A DNA stretch of 51,521 bases from Candidatus Zhuqueibacterota bacterium (GTDB lineage Bacteria; Zhuqueibacterota; Zhuqueibacteria; Residuimicrobiales; Oceaniaggregativiventaceae). The stretch is from contig WJME01000292.1 in assembly GCA_014728115.1 (NCBI GenBank), positions 1 through 51,521 of the forward strand, given 5' to 3'. Shown here piece after piece: positions 44,757-51,177 of this stretch. The notes beneath the pieces were generated by a model, which did not search any database, was not told the origin of the DNA, and was given only the letters and a program-made list of their open reading frames with translations. How positions within the stretch are numbered: position 1 is the first letter of the stretch; every line of letters starts with the position of its first letter. Made by a program: the position numbers and the translations under genes.

Positions 44757-44772
44757 AGGAAAACGTTTTCCT
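44757..44772. promoter_or_regulatory. LacI-family operator (perfect 16-bp palindrome)
   Basis: AGGAAAACGTTTTCCT is a perfect palindrome with the central CG typical of LacI/GalR operators. It starts on the base next to the -10 hexamer of the minus-strand promoter, so a bound repressor would cover the transcription start. The lacI-type gene is 860 bases away at 45633-46655. Confidence 0.75.
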
Positions 44773-44801
44773 AAAATAGATAAAAAAAGGGGTTCTGTCA
44801 A
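44773..44801 (-). promoter_or_regulatory. Sigma-70-type promoter of the kdsB / 394-aa / sialidase-like operon
   Basis: On the minus strand: -35 TTGACA (44801-44796), 17-base spacer, -10 TATTTT (44778-44773). The predicted start near 44766 falls inside the operator palindrome. The first gene, kdsB copy 1, begins at 43998, giving an unusually long leader. Confidence 0.7.
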
Positions 44802-44836
44802 GCCATAATTAGACAATCTGATCAAAATAGAGTAGA

Positions 44837-45589
44837 TTACTCCGGCGAGGTGGACCTTTTTTTGAGCATGTCCTCTGCTTTTTCAACTTCGACCTGGGTA
44901 TCGACACCAAAGCCATGAAAATCAGGATTATCGGATCGAGTTTCAACGATAAAAATATCATATCCGTTTTCCAGCACACGCAATTGCTCCAGGGATTCGG
45001 TTCGTTCCAAATTTCCCACAGCAAGTCGAGAATAAAGCTTTAAAAACTCTTTTTGATAGGCATACAGACCAATATGTTCAAAGATGGTCAAGTTTGTTTT
45101 ATCGAGCGGAAAAGGGATCAGAGAGCGCGAAAAGTATAATGCGTTATGGTGGTTATCGATGACGACTTTGACCACACTCGGTTTACGCATGTCAGCTTTG
45201 CGGATTCTTTTAACCAGCGTGGCCATCTGCACGTCCTTCCGCTCCCTCATCACCTGAGCAAGTTCATCGATCATCTTGGGATCGACAAAGGGTTGATCTC
45301 CCTGTATATTCAATACGATATCGAAATCAAATTCTTTGGCGGCTTCAGCGACCCGATCGGTGCCGGTCGGATGATGCGGCAGCGTCATCACTGCCGTGCC
45401 CCCTATTGACTCTACGAATGTTTTGATGCGCAAATCATCTGTGGCGACAATCACCTTGTCAACCCATTCGGCTCTTGTCGCCTGTTCATACACTCGCTGA
45501 ATCATGGGTTTACCGGCAATAGGAATTAACATTTTTCCTTCTAGTCGTTGAGAATGATATCGAGCAGGAATAACGCCAAGAATACTCAA
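44837..45589 (-). CDS. 3-deoxy-manno-octulosonate cytidylyltransferase-like protein (copy 2)
   Basis: Paralogue of the kdsB at 43246. The best start is TTG 45589, with GGAG 7 bases upstream; this gives 250 aa, identical in length to copy 1. The frame is open to 45643 but would overlap the regulator. Conserved are GVIPARYHSQRLEGK, GKPMIQRVYEQA, LNIQGDQPFV, YFSRSLIPFP, HIGLYAYQKEFL and ESLEQLRVLE. The Pro of the usual R-[FL]-PGK motif is Glu here. It follows the LacI gene closely and precedes the operator-controlled promoter. Two copies suggest one is for LPS and one for a special ulosonic acid, or a different nucleotide sugar; which is which is not decidable from sequence. Confidence 0.82.
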   Translation of the reverse strand: MSILGVIPARYHSQRLEGKMLIPIAGKPMIQRVYEQATRAEWVDKVIVATDDLRIKTFVESIGGTAVMTLPHHPTGTDRVAEAAKEFDFDIVLNIQGDQPFVDPKMIDELAQVMRERKDVQMATLVKRIRKADMRKPSVVKVVIDNHHNALYFSRSLIPFPLDKTNLTIFEHIGLYAYQKEFLKLYSRLAVGNLERTESLEQLRVLENGYDIFIVETRSDNPDFHGFGVDTQVEVEKAEDMLKKRSTSPE

Positions 45590-45632
45590 TTTAATACTCC
45601 ATATGTAACCACAATATAAAGAGATGAACCTG

Positions 45633-46655
45633 TTAGCTGCCAAATGCCTTTAAGGTAGAATCGCCGACATTGAATTGACTGTGTAATACAATTTTTTTAA
45701 CCGACGCATCTGTTTTTGATTCGATGCGTCTGAACAGCAACTCTGCTGCTTTTTCTCCTATTTCTGTCACAGGTTGGGAAATGGCGGTCAGGGAAAAGGG
45801 CATGTACGGGCTCAATGTCGAGTTGCTGCATCCGACCAGAGAAAGATCTTCGGGAATGGACAGTCCGGATTCAAATGCTGCCTTGAGAACGCCAACCAGG
45901 AGCGAATCAGAGGTGACCATCAGTGCCGTAGGGCGATGGGGCAAATTAAAAATCTGTCTGGCCGCCTCATAACCGCTGTCGCTCGTAGCACCCGTACTCT
46001 GTATCAGATCATGATCGAACCTCATGTTATACCGGCTCAGAGCTTGTTTGTAGCCCTTTTCTCCGGCTTTGTTCACAAATCCGGACTGGCTCGCATCGAT
46101 GAACGCAATATGCCGGTGTCCCAATTTAATCAGATATTCTACCGCCTTGAAAACATCCTGAAAATGATCTGTAACAACCGCATCGGCTTGAATATCATCG
46201 AATTGGCGAAGAGCCAAAACAAAAGGATAATCTTGTTTGATCAGATCATCGAAAAAAGCGCGTTTCTCTTGCACCGGAACGATCACCAGGCCGTCGATCC
46301 CACGGCTTTTCAGCATATTGATATATTTTGTTTCCTTTTCCTGGTTTTCAAAGGTGTTACAAATGACAAACCCATATCCTTGGGCATCGCAAGCCAGATC
46401 GATGCTATGGGCCAATTCGGCAAAAACCGGATTCAATATATTGGGAACGACGAGACCAACCATTTGCGTCTTTTTCAGCCGCAAGCTCCGCGCCATTTCA
46501 TTCGGAACATAATTGAGCTCTTTGACAGCCTTGTAAATCGAGTCACGTATCTCCGGACTGACGTTAAAGTTCTCATAATCCCCGCTCAGAACCCGTGATA
46601 TGGTAGACGGATGCACGCCGACTTTTTTCGCAATGTCTTTTAAAGTGACAGCCAC
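45633..46655 (-). CDS. LacI-family transcriptional regulator
   Basis: 340 aa. Start codon GTG at 46655. The N-terminal helix-turn-helix and hinge are clear: TLKDIAKKVGVHPSTISRVLSG (residues 4-25) and NYVPNEMARSLRLKKTQMVGLVVP (the minor-groove hinge helix). The periplasmic-binding-protein-like sensor domain follows (NPVFAELAHSIDLACDAQGYG, GIDGLVIVP, GHRHIAFIDAS, TALMVTSDSLLVGVLKAAFESG, VGCSNSTLSPYMPFSLTAI), with the usual dimer-forming C terminus. It should respond to a sugar or sugar acid. The CG-centred palindromes at 44757, 44456, 27259 and 23344 are its best candidate targets. It is transcribed from its own sigma-70 promoter and is followed by kdsB copy 2. Confidence 0.93.
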   Translation of the reverse strand: MAVTLKDIAKKVGVHPSTISRVLSGDYENFNVSPEIRDSIYKAVKELNYVPNEMARSLRLKKTQMVGLVVPNILNPVFAELAHSIDLACDAQGYGFVICNTFENQEKETKYINMLKSRGIDGLVIVPVQEKRAFFDDLIKQDYPFVLALRQFDDIQADAVVTDHFQDVFKAVEYLIKLGHRHIAFIDASQSGFVNKAGEKGYKQALSRYNMRFDHDLIQSTGATSDSGYEAARQIFNLPHRPTALMVTSDSLLVGVLKAAFESGLSIPEDLSLVGCSNSTLSPYMPFSLTAISQPVTEIGEKAAELLFRRIESKTDASVKKIVLHSQFNVGDSTLKAFGS

Positions 46656-46686
46656 GCTTTTCTCTCATTTACACAATCGATTTCCC

Positions 46687-46715
46687 ATAGTATCATATAT
46701 TATATTCAATGTCAA
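46687..46715 (-). promoter_or_regulatory. Sigma-70-type promoter of the LacI regulator gene
   Basis: On the minus strand: TTGACA (46715-46710), 17-base spacer, TACTAT (46692-46687), giving a start near 46680 and a leader of about 25 bases before the GTG at 46655. The divergent gap 46656-46983 also holds the palindrome at 46869-46889. Confidence 0.75.
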
Positions 46716-46868
46716 GGAATATCTATCCTGGGATAATGCGATGGTCTGGTTGGGCGCCCTCTGATAACCCGTCCTAGCCTCGTCAGATTTATTTCGTATA
46801 TGGAATGAAATACATCAGGTAAATCCATTTGGCCTAGAGAAAAAAATGAGACTATTTCATACAGGCAT

Positions 46869-46889
46869 TTTACAAAAATATTTTGTAAA
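46869..46889. promoter_or_regulatory. 21-bp AT-rich palindrome upstream of the third sulfatase
   Basis: Arms TTTACAAAA (46869-46877) and TTTTGTAAA (46881-46889) flank ATA, and the right arm runs into a TTGACA (46890-46895) on the plus strand. No good -10 follows at 16-18 bases. It is a possible operator for the sulfatase starting at 46984; it does not resemble the CG-centred sites. Confidence 0.4.
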
Positions 46890-46983
46890 TTGACAACACA
46901 ACATCAAATGAATCCTTGTAATTCGCACGAATCAGTCAACTCTGAATTCTAATTCTTGGCTTTACGAGAAACCGGAGGATTTT

Positions 46984-48579
46984 ATGCATCAATCAATCGG
47001 CCGTCGATCGTTCCTCAAACAAATAGGGAAAAGTACTCTGGCTGTTACAGCTGCGGGTCTTGCCGGTCCACTTGCCTGCTCACAAAAATCATCTCCTGAG
47101 AGACCGAATATCATCTTTGTCCTCGTGGATGATATGGGTTGGTCGGATTTGGGCTGTTATGGCAGTGAAATTCAGACGCCCAATATTGACCGACTGGCGG
47201 CAAACGGTCTGCGCTTCACCCAATGCTACAATACCGCCAAATGTTTTCCCTCTCGAGCCACTTTACTCAGTGGTGTATATGCGCAACAATGCGGGATGGA
47301 TGATACACATGGGGAAATCAAAAACGCCGTGACCCTGGGCGAAGTCCTGAAAACCGCCGGCTATCGCACCCTTGCCTCGGGCAAGCATCACGGCACTGAA
47401 AACTTGTATGATCGCGGATTTGATCATTATTACGGATTGCGCGATGGCTGCTGCAATTTCTGGAATCCGGGTGAAAAACGTCCGGGTGAACCCGAACCCG
47501 CACGCAAACGCACTCGTCATTGGTGTGATGATGAACAACAATATCATCCGTATACTCCGGAGGACAAAAATTTCTATACCACCGATGTCTTTACCGACAA
47601 GGCTCTGCAGTGGCTGGATGAACCTGAAGCACAGGACAACCCGTTTTTCCTCTATTTAGCCTATACCGCTCCCCATTATCCCTTGCATGCCTGGCCAAAA
47701 GATATCGCAAAATATAAAGGCGTTTATGACAAAGGCTATCAGGCCATTCAAAAAGAGCGCTATCAGCGCCAGATCGATATGGGACTGATCGATCCGGATA
47801 AAGCTCCCCTGCCGGAATCCCCGGTGCCCAAACCCTGGGATGAAGTCACCGGTGTGGAGCGCGAAAAAGAGATCCTGCGGATGCAGATCTATGCAGCCAT
47901 GCTGGACCGGGTCGACCAGAATATCGGTCGTCTTTTGAACAAGCTGGAACAGCAAGGTAAACTCGACAACACGTTGATTTTCTTTGCGTCTGACAATGGA
48001 GCGTGCGCCGAAGGCGCCAGTGCCCAGTTTGCGTCAACAGAGATCGAGGATTTTGGGAATGCCGATAGCTATGAGGTGGTGGGTGAAGACTGGGCCACGG
48101 TGCAGAATACCCCCCTGCGGTTTTGGAAAAACTGGACCCATGAAGGCGGTATCTGCACACCCTTGGTCGCGTTTTGGGCGGATCATATCAAAAAGACAGG
48201 CGGATTCTATCGCGAGCCGGTGCATTTTATCGACATGATGGCCACGTTTGTTGACCTCACCGAGGCACACTATCCAGAGACCTTTAACCAGATGACCGTG
48301 ACCCCCATGCAGGGCACGAGTATCTTGCCCGCTTTGCAAGATCAACCTCTTCAACGCGACAAGCCCTTGTACTGGAAATGGCGCCGGGGTGGCGGTATGC
48401 GCGATGATGACACCAAAGCCGTCTTTTATGACGAAAAATGGGAACTCTATAACATCGACCAGGATCGCAACGAAACGAACAACCTCGCTGCCACTCGCCC
48501 GGAAGAACTCGAATCCATGATCGCAGATTGGCGCGAATGGTATCGGTCTGTCAAGGATACGGTGGAATCGATGCCCTGA
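46984..48579 (+). CDS. Sulfatase (S1 family, Cys-type), Tat-exported
   Basis: 531-aa arylsulfatase-like enzyme. ATG at 46984 with GGAGG 6 bases upstream. Tat motif IGRRSFLKQIG, hydrophobic stretch and Cys32 (GPLACSQ), possibly lipidated. The core has IIFVLVDDMGWSDLGCYG (D49, D50), the maturation motif CFPSR (C87), ASGKHHGTENLYDRGFDHYYG, YTAPHYPLHAWP and FFASDNGACAEG. Unlike the other two sulfatases in the window, the sequence after the active Cys is ATLLSGVYAQQCGM, and a long insert rich in Pro and Arg follows, so it is a different subfamily. It stands divergent from the LacI gene, with a hairpin repeat right after its stop. Substrate position unknown. Confidence 0.92.
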   Translation: MHQSIGRRSFLKQIGKSTLAVTAAGLAGPLACSQKSSPERPNIIFVLVDDMGWSDLGCYGSEIQTPNIDRLAANGLRFTQCYNTAKCFPSRATLLSGVYAQQCGMDDTHGEIKNAVTLGEVLKTAGYRTLASGKHHGTENLYDRGFDHYYGLRDGCCNFWNPGEKRPGEPEPARKRTRHWCDDEQQYHPYTPEDKNFYTTDVFTDKALQWLDEPEAQDNPFFLYLAYTAPHYPLHAWPKDIAKYKGVYDKGYQAIQKERYQRQIDMGLIDPDKAPLPESPVPKPWDEVTGVEREKEILRMQIYAAMLDRVDQNIGRLLNKLEQQGKLDNTLIFFASDNGACAEGASAQFASTEIEDFGNADSYEVVGEDWATVQNTPLRFWKNWTHEGGICTPLVAFWADHIKKTGGFYREPVHFIDMMATFVDLTEAHYPETFNQMTVTPMQGTSILPALQDQPLQRDKPLYWKWRRGGGMRDDDTKAVFYDEKWELYNIDQDRNETNNLAATRPEELESMIADWREWYRSVKDTVESMP

Positions 48580-48602
48580 TCCCCTCCCGGAATGCCACCT
48601 CC

Positions 48603-48777
48603 ACCGGATTGGAGATCCGGCTTCCGGGGTTGGTCATAAAGAGTCCCAGGGCCATCAGCCACGATGCACCAGGGACTCTTCCCTGGTGCAACCGCTCGTA
48701 CGGGGCATCTTGCCCCGTGATCTCGATGCGCAAGAGAAACTGCGACAGCCCTGCAGTGACTCGCGACGGCAGCACTG
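48603..48777 (+). repeat. Four-hairpin repeat, copy C (complete order 1-2-3-4-tail)
   Basis: Begins 24 bases after the sulfatase stop. Hairpin 1: CCGGAT / ATCCGG (48604-48609 / 48615-48620). Hairpin 2: around GAGTCCCAGGG. Hairpin 3: GCACCAGGGA / TCCCTGGTGC (48666-48675 / 48680-48689). Hairpin 4: ACGGGGC / GCCCCGT (48700-48706 / 48712-48718). The tail holds GATCTCGATGCGCAAGAG and CCTGCAGTGACTCGCGACGG. Loop bases differ from other copies while stems are kept. The element abuts a decayed gene on the minus strand. Confidence 0.85.
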
Positions 48778-48783
48778 TCTGGA

Positions 48784-49058
48784 TCATTCCTTTATACAAA
48801 GACCTCTCTTGTGGGCACGCTACATCCATAGCCGGGTCTCTTTTGTCGAGGCCAACGCAATTTGCATAAACCGTTTCTGATCTCTTTTAGAATATCGATA
48901 ATAGCCTTCAACCCTATTTACCGCCATCGAATCACCTGATTGGGTCATTTGCATCCCTATTGGCCACCGTTCAAATTTATCCCATTTGACCACCTCCCAC
49001 ACCCATTCTCCTGCTCTAACTGCTGTCTGTATATTCTCAAGATAGATAAATCTTTCAT
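48784..49058 (-). pseudogene. Broken four-helix-bundle protein gene (S23/IVP-like, TIGR02436 type)
   Basis: On the minus strand the frame reads WDKFERWPIGMQMTQSGDSM, then NRVEGYYRYSKRDQKRF and IALASTKETRLWM, matching the family pattern (RaxDSIaxNIxEGxGR, FLxxAxGSxxET). It is stopped by a TAG at 48820-48822 and continues in frame as RAHKRGLCIKE to a TGA at 48784, like the usual WLexAxxRGLI segment. The 5' end is also damaged: the best ATG (49058, MKDLSILRIYRQQ) is in another frame from the body, implying a frameshift near 49010. Functional relatives are about 115-130 aa and often mobile or intervening-sequence-linked. The remaining gap, 49059-49667, has no gene I can support, only a small GCCC-TAAC-GGGC hairpin near 49173. 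Confidence 0.6.
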
Positions 49059-49667
49059 ATCACATATACTCTTCGCTCCCGGAACTGTAACTGGGGATTA
49101 TCACAGCTCCACCCGCTCATTCTAAATCTATCAGCATCTTTTCAGCAATCCAGTGCTATTGGATTGCAGCCCTAACGGGCTTTACCCGGCATGGGAGCAG
49201 TTTATGAATATGCAGGTGATGAGTGAAAGTAATGGATGGTTCTGGCAATTCGGTTCTGTAAGGTATATCTCCTATTACCCCCCTTGTGCCCGATTATTCA
49301 AAAGAATTACCCTTGCCTCCCGACCGGCTATTCCGCCACCTTATTACCTGTCACTATCATTCTGCAATCCAGTATTAGTCCTGGGATTCCTACTGGCGGT
49401 ACGCCGTTTTATACAGTGTCTGAACCGAAATGGTCAACGATTCGGTATAGCTCATTCCTTGCTCTGTTGAGAGTCTTAATCCCATAAAATGAATAAGTTA
49501 TTGAATTATGACTTTGCGCCACAACGGCACATACGAAAATTAAATTTTTATCACAAAGAATACAATTTATGTTTGATTAATCATAATTTATTCGTAATTT
49601 GGGTAAATTAATAAACATTTCTAGTATTCTGTTTCTTGTACATCGAACTTTTTTTTAAAAAATCAAT

Positions 49668-50312
49668 ATGGCCATTACTGAATTAACTCTTCGTCTATTG
49701 TTACTGTTTTGTCCGGGTATCATAACCAAACTATTGCTGGAAAAACTAACAGAAGGTAGTGATAAACGACATTTTTATTTCATTTTATATTCATTTTTAT
49801 TCGGTTTATTCGCTTATGCTTTATATGCAATGATTTCTTGGTTAATCAATTCATTGCCATTTTGGCAAATCAATTCACATCTAACTTTTTTGGATTCGCT
49901 TCTAAAGCCAAATAGTACTATTAATTTTAATGAAATTATTTGGGTATCCATTCTCGCAATTATTAATGGATACATTTTGTCATTTATAAAGAATAAGAAA
50001 TTTTTGCACAAAATAGCTCAATCTTTGGGTGTCACAGAAAAATTTGCTGAGGTAGATGTCTGGAGCTATATATTGAATTCAGAGAATGATGCCAAACAAT
50101 GGATTAGAGTAAGAGATCATGAAAAAAATCTTTGCTACGAAGGCTGGATCGAGGCTTTTTCTGAAACATTCAAAGAAAATGAGTTGTTTATTAGAGATGT
50201 AAAAGTATATTTAAATAACACGGGTGCTCATCTGTACAATGTATCCGGTATGTATGTCACCAGGCCGAATGATGACATAACATTAGAATTTTACGCATTA
50301 GACGAATCATGA
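49668..50312 (+). CDS. DUF6338-like membrane protein
   Basis: 214 aa. Three hydrophobic segments (LTLRLLLLFCPGIITKLLL; FYFILYSFLFGLFAYALYAM; IIWVSILAIINGYILSFI) are followed by a soluble C-terminal half with DVWSYILNSENDAKQWIRV and then YEGWIEAFSE. This resembles DUF6338 proteins, whose function is unknown and which often lie in defence or accessory islands. The base composition is markedly more AT-rich than the flanking metabolic genes (many TTA, ATA and AAA codons), suggesting recent acquisition. No clear ribosome site lies before the ATG. The stop overlaps a possible ATG of the next small gene. Confidence 0.65.
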   Translation: MAITELTLRLLLLFCPGIITKLLLEKLTEGSDKRHFYFILYSFLFGLFAYALYAMISWLINSLPFWQINSHLTFLDSLLKPNSTINFNEIIWVSILAIINGYILSFIKNKKFLHKIAQSLGVTEKFAEVDVWSYILNSENDAKQWIRVRDHEKNLCYEGWIEAFSETFKENELFIRDVKVYLNNTGAHLYNVSGMYVTRPNDDITLEFYALDES

Positions 50313-50326
50313 TTGATAGGAAAACT

Positions 50327-50491
50327 ATGTCAAAAAATAAAGCGCTAAAAGAAGGATCATCATTCAAAGGAAGTCGGTATTCTGGTCCGCCAAAAACTCC
50401 GCGGCCGAATTCTGAACCTCCGGCACAAAGTGTGCTCCAGAATTCGAATAAATCCTCTAAAAAGGACGGTGGTGATTCTGGTTCTGAATAA
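50327..50491 (+). CDS. Small hydrophilic, probably disordered protein coupled to the DUF6338-like gene
   Basis: 54 aa from ATG 50327 (AGGAA 5 bases upstream); an ATG at 50309 overlapping the upstream stop would add six residues. The product is rich in Ser, Lys, Pro and Asn (SKNKALKEGSSFKGSRY, PPKTPRPNSEPPAQ, KSSKKDGGDSGSE) with almost no hydrophobic residues. No family is recognised. The close spacing to the membrane-protein gene suggests a two-gene unit. The following gap (50492-51070) contains repeat copy D and the tRNA promoter. Confidence 0.5.
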   Translation: MSKNKALKEGSSFKGSRYSGPPKTPRPNSEPPAQSVLQNSNKSSKKDGGDSGSE

Positions 50492-50796
50492 ATTGTGATC
50501 AACTCTTTTCAATTTCCTCCAGCTTTTTTTCAGGGTGCTTGACTGGACGTAAACCAGGCATACAAAGCTTTGGTCTGTTGCCCGCCTTTGAATTCCCCAT
50601 TAGTTTGCTGCTGCTCGTGGTGTTCCTAATGATTGACGAGTAGTAGTGTTTGGTGTGTCATTTAACCTTTTTTTGTTTTCGATTAGCATAAGGATTGTGG
50701 TTGCTGTCCTTGCCGACAGTCATCGCTCCGCGAGAGTGAATCCCGCGGTGGCGTTGGGGATGGGTTTGGGTTGGGATCTGTGCAGGATGAGACGTC

Positions 50797-50992
50797 AGTG
50801 CCGCGATTCGAGATCGCCGGATTGGAAATCCGGCTCCAGGGGACGGCCCTGGGAAGAGTCCCAAGGACATCGGGCACGATGCACCAGGGATTCCTCCCTG
50901 GTGCAACCTTTCGAACGGGGCATCCGTGCCCCGTGATCTCGATGCGGGAGAGGAACTTCTAAAGCTCTGCATTGACTCGTGACGGCAGCATC
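50797..50992 (+). repeat. Four-hairpin repeat, copy D (complete)
   Basis: All four stems are intact: GCCGGAT / ATCCGGC (50816-50822 / 50828-50834); GGGA-AGAG-TCCC near 50850; GCACCAGGGA / TCCCTGGTGC (50881-50890 / 50895-50904); ACGGGGC / GCCCCGT (50915-50921 / 50928-50934). The tail carries GATCTCGATGCGGGAGAGG, then GACTCGTGACGGCAGCA. It ends about 25 bases before the -35 of the tRNA promoter. Confidence 0.85.
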
Positions 50993-51015
50993 GATTCTGG
51001 CCAGGAAAAAATATC

Positions 51016-51044
51016 TTGACATTCAAACCAAAATCAATTATATT
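51016..51044 (+). promoter_or_regulatory. Sigma-70 promoter of tRNA-Ala
   Basis: TTGACA (51016-51021), 17-base spacer, TATATT (51039-51044), with the tRNA starting 27 bases further on. This is close to the textbook consensus. Confidence 0.85.
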
Positions 51045-51070
51045 AACTTTCGTTCTTGAAAAATGTGTTT

Positions 51071-51143
51071 GGGGCTATAGCTCAGCTGGGAGAGCGCTTG
51101 ACTGGCAGTCAAGAGGTCTGCGGTTCGATCCCGCATAGCTCCA
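51071..51143 (+). tRNA. tRNA-Ala (anticodon GGC)
   Basis: 73 bases. Acceptor GGGGCTA pairs with TAGCTCC (one G-T pair) and the discriminator is A. D-arm AGCTCAGCTGGGAGAGC. Anticodon stem CTTGA / TCAAG encloses loop CTGGCAG, so the anticodon is GGC. The T-arm contains GGTTCGATCC. CCA is not encoded. A strong promoter precedes it and a terminator follows, so it is a single-gene unit. Confidence 0.97.
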
Positions 51144-51149
51144 CTTAAA

Positions 51150-51177
51150 GCCCGTCCAAAAGGACGGGCATTTTTTT
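51150..51177 (+). terminator. Rho-independent terminator after tRNA-Ala
   Basis: Perfect stem GCCCGTCC / GGACGGGC with loop AAAA, followed by A and seven T. The remaining 51178-51521 shows no gene or element I can support. Confidence 0.93.

Noticed and set aside
45774..46598. 274-codon plus-strand open frame opposite the LacI gene
   Set aside because: Antisense to a clear regulator gene; the product has no recognisable domain.
49153..49470. 105-codon plus-strand ORF
   Set aside because: No ribosome site, irregular composition, no family resemblance; overlaps other equally open frames.
4660..50992. CRISPR array
   Set aside because: Repeat copies are about 175-250 bases long and scattered tens of kilobases apart, with no spacer structure and no cas genes.
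50658..51026. Open frames inside the hairpin repeats, giving peptides with HQGxxPGAS or DAPGxLPW in several copies
   Set aside because: The similarity comes from the shared repeat DNA; frames are short, unconserved in length and interrupted.
51071..51143. tRNA-Ala as an integration (att) site for the AT-rich cassette
   Set aside because: No second copy of the tRNA 3' end and no integrase gene found in the window.
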